A stretch of DNA of 64,000 nt from positions 205,532 through 269,531 of the forward strand of contig DIYI01000009.1 of assembly GCA_002428965.1 (NCBI GenBank), given 5' to 3'. Both the position numbers and the translations under genes were made by a program. Shown here one piece after another: positions 8,744 to 19,200 of this stretch (position 1 is its first letter; the number at the start of each line of letters is the position of its first letter). Below the pieces are notes generated by a model. It was not told where the DNA came from. It saw only the letters and a program-made list of their open reading frames with translations, and did no database searches. Source of the DNA: Jejuia sp. UBA6058 (GTDB lineage Bacteria; Bacteroidota; Bacteroidia; Flavobacteriales; Flavobacteriaceae).

Positions 8744-9229
8744 TTACCTATATTTTGGCTTAAGCCCCTTTAATCTCAAATAAGTTATCAGTTGTCCTCT
8801 ATGAAGGGAATTATGATTTAACACGTCAATAATTTTATCCGTTAGTTCAGGAGTTTCTTTTGCACTGCCAATAAACTTAATTAAGTGATCAAATTGCACA
8901 TTGGCATATTGTATTAATTCCTCTTTAGAGTAACGTTCCTCATCTCCCGGTTCCCATTTAATTGGAGCCCCTTTCATTAACTCAATATTCCATTCAATAG
9001 AATATACCACATGAGACGCCAATGCCGAAAACGAACGTACCTCATCCGTTGGTTTGTATTTAAAATCTTTTTCCGGCATAGAATTAATGACATCAATTGT
9101 TAAAGACTTTGTTTTTTCTAGTCGAGTTTTCAAATAATCATAACCTTCTGAGTTTTGAGCTATGCAGTAATTGTTAAAGCTAGAAAATAATAAAATTGAG
9201 ATGGTAATTAAAAATAATTTAGTTTTCAT
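8744..9229 (-). CDS. Secreted DinB family protein
   Basis: Protein of 161 aa with an N-terminal signal peptide (about 24 residues, ending NYCIAQ) and a DinB/YfiT-like four-helix bundle. Metal-binding His residues are visible in ALASHVVY and in the C-terminal LNHNSLHRGQL. Family members bind a metal and often act as thiol transferases; no substrate can be inferred. An exported DinB protein is common in Bacteroidota. Likely cotranscribed with the GDPD gene downstream. Confidence 0.8.
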   Translation of the reverse strand: MKTKLFLITISILLFSSFNNYCIAQNSEGYDYLKTRLEKTKSLTIDVINSMPEKDFKYKPTDEVRSFSALASHVVYSIEWNIELMKGAPIKWEPGDEERYSKEELIQYANVQFDHLIKFIGSAKETPELTDKIIDVLNHNSLHRGQLITYLRLKGLKPKYR

Positions 9230-9350
9230 AAATAATACATTAGATAGCCTAATATTATTTCTAAAACCTAAATATTCAAGTTACAAATGAGTTTTTTAAG
9301 AGAAAAAAATAGTGTTGAATACCGATATAGAAACCTTTGTCCCCTGATAC

Positions 9351-10186
9351 TTAATTTTGATCTTGTACAAAGGTGGGTTTCTCATATTTCTGAAAAGGTT
9401 GCTTCAGCAATTCCCCTATATTTCCATTCTTTTTTTCATCTGGAAACACATCCACACCATATACAATTTTATTAGGATCGAGTTTCATGAAGGTACCACA
9501 TAGTCTGTCCCAAACTGAGAATATATTCCCATAGTTAGCATCTGTATAAGGCAAGCGGTAATGGTGGTGTACTTTATGCATATCTGGAGAAACAATAACA
9601 TAGCTTAAAATGTTATCTAGTTTTTTGGGCAACTTAATATTGGCATGATTAAACTGTGTTGCTACAACCGACATGGACTGATATAACATGACCAAGGAAA
9701 TGGGTGTGCCGATAACAAACCAATAAGGGTGAACGTATAACGAATAACACTTTCTAACGGGTGATGGCGATTTGCAGTTGTAGTATCAACATTATGATCG
9801 GTATGATGTACTAAATGCACCATCCAGAATGGTTTCACTTTATGCTCAATTAAGTGTGGTAAGTAGGCACCAACAAAATCCATCAAAAATAATCCTATTA
9901 TCGCATACAACCATAAGGACATTTCAGGTAACCAGTTTAAAATGCCAAAGTTATTTTCTGCAACCCAGTCTGACGATTTTAGCAATAAAAATGCCAGCGG
10001 TAGATTCACTAAAATGGTTGTAATGGTGAAAAAGATATTGGGAAGTGCGTGCTTCCATTTTTTATATGGTTTCCCAAATAATGGCATGATGCCTTCTAGC
10101 AACCAAAAGAAGGTTAACCCGCCCACTATAATCATCGCTCTATGATGAGATGGAATGGTTTCAAAATAATTTAAAAGAGCTTCCAT
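9351..10186 (-). pseudogene. Sterol desaturase / fatty acid hydroxylase family gene with frameshift
   Basis: Two adjacent reading frames together make one membrane di-iron hydroxylase. The 5' part (10186 to about 9715) has three to four membrane helices and the His boxes HLIEH and HLVHH plus NRHH. The 3' part (to 9351) continues as IGTPISLVMLYQ and carries the last His box HKVHHH. The join needs one extra base near 9714-9720 (plus-strand GATAACAAAC), so this is a single-base loss. Restored length is about 278 aa, normal for the family. All catalytic His motifs survive on the two sides of the break, which points to a recent mutation or a sequencing error. Confidence 0.85.
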
Positions 10187-10242
10187 AACGCATCTTGTTG
10201 TCTATAAAGATACAACTCTTAAATAAACTATGCGCGCACAGT

Positions 10243-11397
10243 TTAGTAGTTGCTAGAGAATCTTTTTCGAATCCAACGCCGTGTTGGAGTTTCAATATAC
10301 TTAAAGGACAAGTAGCCCACAAAACAAGTTGCTAGTAAAAACAGCACCAAACAAAGTTTTGTATTATAAGCTTTTAGAGGTCTAAGCAAGCCTTTAATAG
10401 GTTCTACTCTATAACACAGAAAAAACACAAAAATAATATGCACCAACACCATATGCCATATGTATATTGAAAACGACCAATCTCCTAATTTCCTAAACAA
10501 CTTAAACGCATATAAGGAATTTATACGAATACTGCCATACGCTGAAGATAAAATAACGAAGGAAAATATTGCTACAATAATTGTATCATACCATTCAAAA
10601 TGCATCGCTAACATTGCCATTATGCTCAAAGTCAATAAAGTCCACCCATTCCCCAGTAACTTTATGAACTTCCGTCGCGTATAAACCTGCCAAATGGCCA
10701 TACCGGCAATAAAACCAACAATACCTCTTAGTGTTCCGTAATGCCAATTCACATCTAAAGTTCTCTTATTAGGGTTTGGCGACATATTCATAAAAGGTTC
10801 CAAACCGGAAAGTAGAAACTCAATACTTAGCCAACCAGCGACTGCAATTAAAAAAACAATACCCCAATTTTTATACCCCAACTTCCTAAAAAGAATAAAC
10901 AAAAATGGAAACAACACATAAGCCCACCACTCTGCACTTAAACTCCATGCTGGAGCGTTAAATGTATCAAAATTGTAAATCCCAACCGTTTGTAAAAATG
11001 CTAACTGTACAGGAATGGCATCCAGACGATATAAATGTTGATTTGGGGGAGTAAGCAAATCAAACTTACCAATTGATACGATGAATATAAAGATTAAAAT
11101 TTCGGCTATCAAGGTTAAGAAGTGCAGCGGATAAATTCTCGCTAATCTTGCTATTAAAAAATTCTTGTAGCTCTTCTTTACCACACCTATTTTAAAAGTA
11201 TCCTCATACACATAGCACATGATAAAACCACTCAAGATAAAAAACAGATCCACCATAAGGTAAAACTTATCAATTACACTTGCCTCTCTATAGGGTACAA
11301 CCGGCCCTAGAAAAAAATGAAAATGTAAAACAGCCACTAAAATTGCAGCTATTCCGCGTAAGGCCGTTAAATTGTTTAAATAGGGTTTGGTTATCAT
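10243..11397 (-). CDS. Acyltransferase family 3 membrane protein (OafA/YrhL type)
   Basis: Protein of 384 aa with about ten membrane helices. The N-terminal LTALRGIAAILVAVLHFHFF is the acyltransferase-3 signature with the conserved Arg and His, followed by FFILSGFIMCYVYE and later SAEWWAYVLFPF. These enzymes move acyl groups (often acetyl) across the inner membrane onto sugars of surface glycans. It is monocistronic and not close to the glycan cluster at 20-30 kb, so its acceptor cannot be told. Confidence 0.9.
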   Translation of the reverse strand: MITKPYLNNLTALRGIAAILVAVLHFHFFLGPVVPYREASVIDKFYLMVDLFFILSGFIMCYVYEDTFKIGVVKKSYKNFLIARLARIYPLHFLTLIAEILIFIFIVSIGKFDLLTPPNQHLYRLDAIPVQLAFLQTVGIYNFDTFNAPAWSLSAEWWAYVLFPFLFILFRKLGYKNWGIVFLIAVAGWLSIEFLLSGLEPFMNMSPNPNKRTLDVNWHYGTLRGIVGFIAGMAIWQVYTRRKFIKLLGNGWTLLTLSIMAMLAMHFEWYDTIIVAIFSFVILSSAYGSIRINSLYAFKLFRKLGDWSFSIYIWHMVLVHIIFVFFLCYRVEPIKGLLRPLKAYNTKLCLVLFLLATCFVGYLSFKYIETPTRRWIRKRFSSNY

Positions 11398-11530
11398 TTT
11401 GAAGGTATTTTTGATTGATAAGCATCAAATTAACCTCTGAAAACAACTCCTAAGAGAACATATGTGCTTTTTTTGATAATTATTTGAATTTGAACCGATT
11501 GTCACCTAATCAAGAACTAAAACAGATAGA

Positions 11531-12025
11531 TTAGTATGCGATTCTCGCTTTCATAGCCTCAACAATATTAAATGCCGCAGGACAAATAGCCACATTTTTA
11601 AGTGTTAAGTTTGATATTTGCTGAAACTTTTTTCTATCGGTGTGCGGAAACTCTCTACATGCTTTGGGGCGAACGTCATAAATAGAACAGTAGTTATCTG
11701 CTCTTAAAAACGTACAAGGCGCACTTTGCAACACATAATCGTTATCCTCATCGATTCTTAAGTATTGTGCAATAAATTGTTGCGGTTTTAGTTTGAAGAA
11801 CTTTGAAATACGTTCAATATCTTTATCCGTAAATAAAGGCCCTGTTGTTTTACAACAATTGGCACACTCCAAACAATCGGTACGCTCAAATTCTTCATCG
11901 TGCAAGTCTTGCATCAAGTAATCCAAATCTTTTGGCGGTTTTCTTTTTAATTTCTGAAAGAATTTTTTGTTCTCGTTATGTTTATCTTTGGCGAGCTTTG
12001 GAAGATTGTTTATGAAGTCTTGCAT
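11531..12025 (-). CDS. YkgJ family cysteine cluster protein
   Basis: Protein of 164 aa with two Cys clusters: DCLECANCCKTTG in the middle, and CTF..NYCSIYDVRPKACREFPH further on. The spacing fits the CxxCxxCC plus Cx8C pattern of this family, thought to bind zinc or an Fe-S cluster. Cytosolic; function unknown. It is divergent from the methyltransferase gene with a dispersed repeat between them. Confidence 0.88.
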   Translation of the reverse strand: MQDFINNLPKLAKDKHNENKKFFQKLKRKPPKDLDYLMQDLHDEEFERTDCLECANCCKTTGPLFTDKDIERISKFFKLKPQQFIAQYLRIDEDNDYVLQSAPCTFLRADNYCSIYDVRPKACREFPHTDRKKFQQISNLTLKNVAICPAAFNIVEAMKARIAY

Positions 12026-12093
12026 GGTGTAAAATTAACACTTTTCGTCATTACGAGATAGGTACGACCGAAGTAATCTGTTTAATAAAAGGA

Positions 12094-12127
12094 GGAGATT
12101 GCCATGTCCTTCGTCCTCGCAATGACA
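12094..12127. repeat. Dispersed 34-bp intergenic repeat, copy 1
   Basis: Begins GGAGATTGCC and ends CTCGCAATGACA. The same 34-bp sequence, with two or three differences, occurs at 47279-47312. Similar sequences are scattered in intergenic DNA of many Bacteroidota genomes. It lies just before the methyltransferase ATG. Confidence 0.6.
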
Positions 12128-12134
12128 ACGAATT

Positions 12135-12830
12135 ATGAGAGACATTTTTGGAAAAGCCTTACTAGATTATTATAACGGAAATTATTCCGAAGACATCATC
12201 ACGTCTACCAATATTTCTTCTGAAGATGGGTTACCTCTTCCCTATTTGTTTCGCCCATATTCTGAGATGCCAGAATTAGAACAAACCGCCTTGCAACTGG
12301 CTAAAGGAAACGTTTTGGATGTGGGATGTGGTGCGGGTAGCCATAGTTTGTATTTGCAAGAAAAAGGGTTTGATGTAAAAGCCGTTGATATTTCCAAAGG
12401 CGCTATTGAAGTGTCAAAGAAAAGAGGTGTTCTACATACTGAAGTTTTGGATATTTTAGATGAAACCGAAACTTTTGACACGATACTGCTCTTGATGAAT
12501 GGCACAGGCATTTTTCAAGAATTGCGACAGACCGCCAAATACTTGAAGCATTTAAAATCGTTATTAAATCCTGATGGACAAATCTTAATTGATTCTTCCG
12601 ATATTAAATATATGTATGAAGACGAAGATGGTGGATTTTGGATGGATACCAATGCCAATTATTATGGTGAATTAGATTATTTTATTAGCTATAAAGGTGA
12701 AAAAGAAATTCCCATGAAATGGTTGTATTTAGATTTTGAGACTTTAAAATTCGCTTGTGAATCTGTAGGCTTACAATGTGAATTGGTTTTGGAAGGGGAT
12801 CATTTTGATTATTTGGCTAGTTTATATTAA
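12135..12830 (+). CDS. Class I SAM-dependent methyltransferase
   Basis: Protein of 231 aa. The SAM-binding motif I is VLDVGCGAGSHSL (about residues 58-70), followed by an acidic end of strand 2 (VKAVDIS) and TILLLMNGTGIF as motif post-II. No membrane segment. The substrate cannot be inferred; the context (YkgJ protein divergent, lipoprotein downstream) does not help. The dispersed repeat ends 7 bp before the ATG, so the promoter must lie within or upstream of the repeat. Confidence 0.85.
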   Translation: MRDIFGKALLDYYNGNYSEDIITSTNISSEDGLPLPYLFRPYSEMPELEQTALQLAKGNVLDVGCGAGSHSLYLQEKGFDVKAVDISKGAIEVSKKRGVLHTEVLDILDETETFDTILLLMNGTGIFQELRQTAKYLKHLKSLLNPDGQILIDSSDIKYMYEDEDGGFWMDTNANYYGELDYFISYKGEKEIPMKWLYLDFETLKFACESVGLQCELVLEGDHFDYLASLY

Positions 12831-12890
12831 GATTTATTGATGACATTTTTGATGATGTTCGATGTTTTGTAAAAACATAAAACAATCATC

Positions 12891-13385
12891 ATAAAATCAT
12901 CTTTAATTAAACAACTCTTCATCCTCTTTATAGGTTCACTATTTATATCTTGTAGCGCGGATTCCACGGATGAACAAGGGAATAACTCATCCGTTAGCCA
13001 GTTATTAATTGATGGAAGTCCATGGTCAAAAACAAGGGCTGAAATTGTAGAATATATAGATGCAGTAGGTTTAAACACTAACGATTCTGAGATACAAAAC
13101 TTAGCACAAAATGCTTTAAATCAATTTTTTGCTAGAGCAGTGACATTTAATGCAGACAATACATTTACCACCGAAGGTTCTACAGGAGAAGGTATTATGT
13201 GGTCTTTACAGGAAGAAAACACTCATTTACTCCTTAATGGAACTGGTGGTGGAGCTTTTGAATACTTTGGAATATCAGTATCTGAAACAGAAATGATATG
13301 GATGTTTGAAGAAGCCTTTATCCGTTTTGATTATATGGGCGAAACCAAAGAATTAAAGATTAAGGCTAACTTTTATTTTAACTAG
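12891..13385 (+). CDS. Small lipoprotein with non-standard (ATA) or lost start codon
   Basis: An open frame from after the stop at 12870 to the TAG at 13383-13385 encodes a clear lipoprotein. Read from ATA at 12891 it begins with KSSLIKQ, a hydrophobic segment, and lipobox FISC (Cys21), followed by a polar secreted domain of about 143 residues with FTTEGSTGEG and YFGISVSETEM, resembling lipocalin-like or META-type small beta proteins. No ATG, GTG or TTG precedes the signal peptide in this frame. Either ATA is used, an ATG mutated to ATA, or a base is missing from the A-run at 12871-12875, which would link it to an ATG at 12862. A GTG at 13140 would skip the signal peptide and is rejected as the start. 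Product function unknown. Confidence 0.6.
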   Translation: MKSSLIKQLFILFIGSLFISCSADSTDEQGNNSSVSQLLIDGSPWSKTRAEIVEYIDAVGLNTNDSEIQNLAQNALNQFFARAVTFNADNTFTTEGSTGEGIMWSLQEENTHLLLNGTGGGAFEYFGISVSETEMIWMFEEAFIRFDYMGETKELKIKANFYFN

Positions 13386-13452
13386 TATTTACTTTGATGC
13401 AAATATGATTTTTTAAAATAGAAAGCTTGAATATTTGGAACGGAATTAAGTT

Positions 13453-14337
13453 TTATTTTCTGGTTAAAACATATTTTGGATTTCCAAGTTCCTCTAGTTC
13501 CTGTCCATACTCAGGTCTTCTTGGATAGCTTTCATATAAAAATATGGTTTCAGAATCAGGCCTTGTCATTACAAAATGAATGCTCTTTGAATCTTCTTTT
13601 CTTACGTCTTCAAAAAGCATAAGATGTTCATCTTCTGTGGGCGGTCCACAATAAATATCAGTCGAATAATAAGCATACATTTTTTTAAATCTTGAATAAC
13701 CAGAAACCAAGCCATTTGGTTTAATTTTCAAAGATTTAGTCAATGCTTTACCTTTATATTCTCTTAAAACATAATTCCCAACCAATAACCGCTTTCTTGT
13801 ATAAAAATATAGCGGATTAGGATATGGATAGCTTCTATGAAATTCATTTGACACCCTTTTATATTTAATAGTTTCTGATTTCCATTCACCTTTTTTTGGT
13901 CTGTAAAGTGTTACTTTATTTTCGTTCCATTTTAAATAAGATTTCCAATCATGATTAAAATAAAGTATTTCAGAGGTGAGAAAATAATTGAGACTATCTC
14001 TTATTGAAAAATCTATTTCAAAACATCCTTTCTTTCCCAAAGTATCTTTTTCAACTACTACATATTCTGACTCTTCAGAGTGAAGGAGATGATCATGCAA
14101 TGACTGATAGCCAATATAAAGTTTCCCTTTTAAAGTATCTATAGAGTTAATTCTTAAAGCAACGGGGTAATTGGCGTCAAAACTGTTTCTTGATTTGTGA
14201 ATATTATGAGTCTTTTCAAAAGAATTATAAAAATCTTCAGCTATCCAAATACCTTCAACCTCTTTTATATCAACAGTACTTTGACAAAATACAATGTTTA
14301 CACAGTTGAGAAGGATAAGTGATAGCCAAATTTTCAT
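13453..14337 (-). CDS. Secreted protein of unknown function
   Basis: Protein of 294 aa with a signal peptide (MKIWLSL.. ending VFCQ). I do not recognise the family. The body is beta-rich and Tyr/Lys-rich, with no catalytic motif seen. The ATG at 14337 falls just after the stop of the barrel protein gene upstream (14339); another ATG at 14349 would overlap that gene and delay the signal peptide, so I chose 14337. The tight spacing suggests cotranscription with the barrel protein and the TPR protein. Confidence 0.65.
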   Translation of the reverse strand: MKIWLSLILLNCVNIVFCQSTVDIKEVEGIWIAEDFYNSFEKTHNIHKSRNSFDANYPVALRINSIDTLKGKLYIGYQSLHDHLLHSEESEYVVVEKDTLGKKGCFEIDFSIRDSLNYFLTSEILYFNHDWKSYLKWNENKVTLYRPKKGEWKSETIKYKRVSNEFHRSYPYPNPLYFYTRKRLLVGNYVLREYKGKALTKSLKIKPNGLVSGYSRFKKMYAYYSTDIYCGPPTEDEHLMLFEDVRKEDSKSIHFVMTRPDSETIFLYESYPRRPEYGQELEELGNPKYVLTRK

Positions 14338-14338
14338 T

Positions 14339-16069
14339 CTAGAAATCAAACTTAAAAGTAGCGCCAGCTAAAAACTGAATGCCTTGTACTGGGAAATTTT
14401 GCCAACGCTGATATTCGTTATTCGCAATGTTATTGGCTTTTGCAAATACCGAAATTTGATCGTTGATGTGATAGCCTAAATGGGCATTGGCATCAAAAAA
14501 GCTTTCTAAAGTTACCGTAAATGGCGTAGTTGCCGTTACACCATCATTTAAAAAGAATTGGTCTTTACGCTCGCCCGTATAAATTAAATTTGCGCTTGCA
14601 AACCAATGTTCGTTGATTTGGTAATCTAAAAATAGAGAGCCCACAATATCTGGTAAATTCCAAGCTTCGGCTTCATCATCGGTATTATAGGTAAAATATT
14701 CTGCCTTAATACCCAAGGTAAAGTTTCTATTAACGTCTACATTCAACTCGCCAGCAACACCAAAGGTATCCACATCATCATACACAATGCCATAGGAATT
14801 TCCGTAAGAATAGGGTTGGTCTGCCATCAAGGTAATCTCGTTATTTCTAAATAATGCGCGGTTTCTATCTGCTTTATACAATCCGTTGACGCTATAGCTC
14901 ATATTGCTGGATAATTTCCCCTTTAAACCAATATAAGCGTTGTATTGCTCGTCTGTAGGCATCACAAACAATGTTGGTGATACAAATGGATTTTCTGAAG
15001 CAAACCCATGATATGAATTCTGAATTAAGCCACCTTCGATACCTCCGAAAGCTATCAATACATCATTAACTAGCCTATAGGTTGCGGTAACATTGGGGTA
15101 TATATAGAGTGTATTATCTCCGGATTCTCTATCGTTTAAATAGTTAAGAGACACACCCAGGTTCACCGTTAAATCATCCTGCTTTAATTGGTATGACGGC
15201 GATACACCTACAACAAAATTGCCATACTTCAATTCGTTAGATGCATTGTAACTTCTATCAAAAGTACCGCCTAAATAATCAAATGTAAAATCGGTTGAGA
15301 TTTCTTCTCCATTTACTGGAATATCAATGGTGGCCTTGGCTACAAATCTATTTTCGCCCGAACCTTGATTGTCATCAAAACGTCTAAAAAAGAAACTTCC
15401 GGAATTGATATACGTGTCTTCAAAATTAATGTCTCCACCAAAGTGTGCATTAGTAAATGAATGTCTTACATCAATCCCATCCGTTTGCGCTTGTGCAATT
15501 TGAGAGGTTGGTACACCATACCAATTGTAAATCTGATTTTGAAAACCAGCTTCAACAGTCCATGATAAATCTCGCAACTGTGATGAATAGTTGGCATTCA
15601 ATTTTGTGTTTGAAAAATTATCATCAAACTGAACACCTTCAATACCACCACCGGAAGAATGGTGACTAAAATAACCGCCCACACTTTCAGTTCTACTAAT
15701 AGCATGGTTTAAGTACACCTCACCTAAAAAAGTTGTATACGTACCAACCCCTAAAGTAGCGTAATTATCAAATAATTTCACTGGTTTTGCCTTTTCAACG
15801 GTGGCCGCTTTTCCTTTTGCTGGGGTAAAAGTCGAAGCCACTGGAAATGAAAATATGTTGTACTTAATCTCTTTTTTCTGAATAGCAGAATCGTTCTCTA
15901 CAGATGGTACTTCCTTCACCTTAAAGGCATCAGAAATTGAGGGAGTATAAGGTTTTACAACATCTATAACTCCAGTATTTATGGTGTCATTTTTCTTTTT
16001 TTGAGCAAATGAAACAGAAAAACTTAGTGTTATGATTAGAATGAAAATATATTTAATGTGCTTTCGCAT
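14339..16069 (-). CDS. TonB-dependent-receptor-like outer membrane beta-barrel protein
   Basis: Protein of 576 aa with signal peptide (ending VSFAQ), a short linker (DVVKPYTPSISDAFKVKEVP), then repeated amphipathic beta strands rich in Tyr and Asp/Asn turns to a terminal FKFDF, the aromatic C-terminus typical of outer-membrane barrels. Residues are close to the barrel part of TonB receptors, but a plug domain and clear TonB box are not seen, and 576 aa is short for a full receptor. It sits 135 bp downstream of the large TPR gene on the same strand, a pairing I believe is common in Flavobacteriaceae and suggestive of an envelope complex; that link is inference. Confidence 0.75.
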   Translation of the reverse strand: MRKHIKYIFILIITLSFSVSFAQKKKNDTINTGVIDVVKPYTPSISDAFKVKEVPSVENDSAIQKKEIKYNIFSFPVASTFTPAKGKAATVEKAKPVKLFDNYATLGVGTYTTFLGEVYLNHAISRTESVGGYFSHHSSGGGIEGVQFDDNFSNTKLNANYSSQLRDLSWTVEAGFQNQIYNWYGVPTSQIAQAQTDGIDVRHSFTNAHFGGDINFEDTYINSGSFFFRRFDDNQGSGENRFVAKATIDIPVNGEEISTDFTFDYLGGTFDRSYNASNELKYGNFVVGVSPSYQLKQDDLTVNLGVSLNYLNDRESGDNTLYIYPNVTATYRLVNDVLIAFGGIEGGLIQNSYHGFASENPFVSPTLFVMPTDEQYNAYIGLKGKLSSNMSYSVNGLYKADRNRALFRNNEITLMADQPYSYGNSYGIVYDDVDTFGVAGELNVDVNRNFTLGIKAEYFTYNTDDEAEAWNLPDIVGSLFLDYQINEHWFASANLIYTGERKDQFFLNDGVTATTPFTVTLESFFDANAHLGYHINDQISVFAKANNIANNEYQRWQNFPVQGIQFLAGATFKFDF

Positions 16070-16137
16070 GATTTTAAATTTTTAATTTTTTATTGATGAT
16101 TGATGATTTCAAATTTCATTAATTCGAGTCCTTAATT

Positions 16138-16163
16138 GCACTTCGACTGCGCTCAGTGTGACA
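16138..16163. repeat. Dispersed intergenic repeat with small hairpin
   Basis: GCACTTCGACTGCGCTCAGT followed by GTGACA; CACT and AGTG form a short stem around TCGACTGCGCTC. This sequence type recurs between genes in many Bacteroidota. It lies in the 135-bp gap between the TPR and barrel genes. Confidence 0.45.
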
Positions 16164-16204
16164 GAGGGATTTAACTGAATACTGGGACTGAGACTGCATA
16201 CTTT

Positions 16205-19200
16205 TTAATCCTGTGGTACAATTGATGAATTTGTTTTAGCCTCTTCTCGTTTTATACGTTTTAATTCCGTTTGTGCTTCGTCCACAACATCATCAAACTG
16301 ACCAAAGTTTTCGATTACACTCTCTAAAATATAAGTGGCTTGATACGCATCATCCAGAGCATAAAAGTTTTTCGCCATAACTACTAAACCTTTGGCGCCG
16401 TAATATTTATAACCTGAATAATCCTTGGCTAATTTTTGCGCTGCAGTATTAGATGATTTATACTTACCGTCCTTGTTCTTGAAGTAAGCGTCGTAATACA
16501 ATGCCTCTGCCGCAGTTTCTCCAGTTGCTACTTTTTGCACATTTTTATAAGCTGCTTTTGCTTTTGCCTCATCCCCAGTATTTATTGCAGAACGCGCAAT
16601 AATAATATGGGCATCACTCTTAATTTTATTATCAATTTTTGAGCTCTTCAACACCTTTTCAGCATAAGCTACAGCGTTATCATAATTCTCTAATTGATAA
16701 TTCGCTTTCATTAAGTTAGACTTTGCGAACACAACGTTCTGCGGGAAGTTAGCCTCTGCCTCCAAACGTTGTAATAAAGGAATGGCTTCGTTCCAATTTT
16801 TATTTTCTAAGTGGTATTGCGATAGTCTTGATAACGCTTCCTCTGTAAATTCACTTTGAGATGCTTCAACCACAAATTTATAATGAGGTGCTGCATTTGC
16901 AATTAAGTCCTTTTTATAATACAATTGCCCTAGATAAAAATGCGATTGTAGGCTGTGAATTCCGTTAGGGAAACTATTCAAATAATTATTAAACTGCTTG
17001 ATCGCCGCATCAGTATTACCTTCTAAATATTGTTTTTCGGCCGCTTGATAGCTAGTGTTGTCTAAATCGGCATCGGTAACCTCAACATAATCCAATTGCT
17101 TTACCCAAGCCGCATACTCATTTACACGTCCTAAATCAATATAAATTAATCGTGCTGTAGATACTGCTTGAACCGCCTCTGGTGTTCCAGGATAGTTGCT
17201 TGCTACATTTTTAAACTTTTTTAAAGCCGCTTCATTTTTACTAGCGTTATAATGAATTAAGCCTTGACGCAATAATGATTTAGGCACAAATGAGCTCATT
17301 CTATATTCTGAGTTCAGCTTGTCATATCTCGCCATCGCTTTATCGGTTTCATTGGCTTTCACGTATGAATTTCCTAATTCGTACAACGCATCATCACGTA
17401 GTTTTGATTTAGGATATTCACCAATAAACGTTTCCAATTCCTTAATCTTTTTTGAAGGATTTCCAGCATAACCGGTACTAATAGCTTTTTGGAAGAATGC
17501 ATAATCGGACTCTACTTCATTCATTTTAATGGCTTTCCCATAAGCATTGATGGCTTGATTGTATTTACTTGATACAAAGTGACCATCACCCAATCGCAAA
17601 TAAGCATCATTCAACCTTACTTTGTCATCGCTTAGTTTTGAAATAAATTGATTGAAATAATTAGTCGCCTGATCGTAATTCTTCAACTTAAAGTAAGTAT
17701 AAGCCAAATTGTAATCTATGTTTTTTTGCTCGGGAACATCCATTCCAGTAGATTGCTGGATGAACTGCTTAAATCCTACCAAAGCATCTTCGTAGTTTGT
17801 AAGGTTGTAATCCGCTTCGGCTTTCCAAAACGTGGCTCTAGCTGTAAATGTTTCATCAATAGATTCTCCTAAAGATTTATCAAACAGATTTTCAGCTTCT
17901 AAATATTGATTTTCATTATATAATTCCAGTCCACGGTAAAACGCTACTTTTTGATACGCTTTTTTGTTTTCAAAACTCTTTTTCTTTTCTAAAAGCGTTA
18001 AAGCTTCTTCATAATTTTTTGAAGTGATGTAAGAATCAATCAAAAGCGTTTCAATCTCCTCTTTATATTGTGTCTTCGGATATTTATCTAAGTAACCCGC
18101 CAATACTTGTGGTACGGACTGATAAGGATTCCCTATTTCATAACTGATTTTTGCGTAGTTTAACCAAGCATCTTCTTGAATTTTTAAATCAAAATCCATT
18201 TGAGACGCATTCCTAAAGGCATTTAACGCCTCCTGTTTTTTATCTAAATTGATGTAGCTTTCACCTAAATGATAATAGGCATTTTGAGCGATACTATTGT
18301 TTCCTCCAATTATCTTATTGAATTCTGAAATGGCACTTTCGTAATCACCTTGTTTGTAATGCGCATAACCCAATTGGTAAAAATCGGTATTATTCCATTT
18401 TGCATTTCTATCACGTTTGCCCTTTTTTCCTTTGTAGGCTTGCAGATATGGAATAGCCTCTGCGTATTGTTCTAGATTAAAATAACTTTCGCCAATAATT
18501 TTAGATAACTCTGAAACCTCATCCTCATCACTAGAATCTAACCTAGCTTTCGCCAATTCAATAGCTTTTTCAAATTTTCCTAATTTGAAGTTTAAATCTG
18601 CCTGATAATACGAGAGTTTCTCTTTGTAACGCTCTTGGTCTTCAACTTGTTCAAAATACTCATTGGCTCTATCGTAATCATCACCTTCATATGCCATAAA
18701 CCCGATGTAATATTTAGCCTGAGAACCATATTCTGGCGAGTTCTCGACTCTACCCAAATACTTTTTCGCATCCTTATATTGTTTGGTTACAAAAGCCGTA
18801 TAACCATTATTGAAATAAAATTTTTGACGCTCTTTTCGCGATAAAGCATTCTCATCAACCCTGTTATACCACTTTCTAGCATAGGCATACTTTCCATTGG
18901 TAAAATAGTAATCGGCAACATCTACAAACGCCGTATTTCGCTTTGTACTCGTAGGATATTCTTCAACAAAATCATTAATTAATTGATCTGCATTTTGCTG
19001 ATTTAAGCGTACCGCACAATTGGCAATGTAATACGTACACTCTCCTTTTAGACCCTCTTTTTCTGTAGATTTTCTAATTTGAGAAAACAAAGATTGTGCT
19101 GCTAAATATTGCTGATTATTATAGAGACTTAGTGCTTTTTTATAATCTGCTAAACTATTGGTGTAAACCGCCGATGCCTGTGAAAAAACTTGTATTGCAA

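Noticed and set aside
13140..13385. 81-aa gene starting at GTG 13140
   Set aside because: The same frame continues upstream into a full lipoprotein signal, so this is the C-terminal part of a larger gene.
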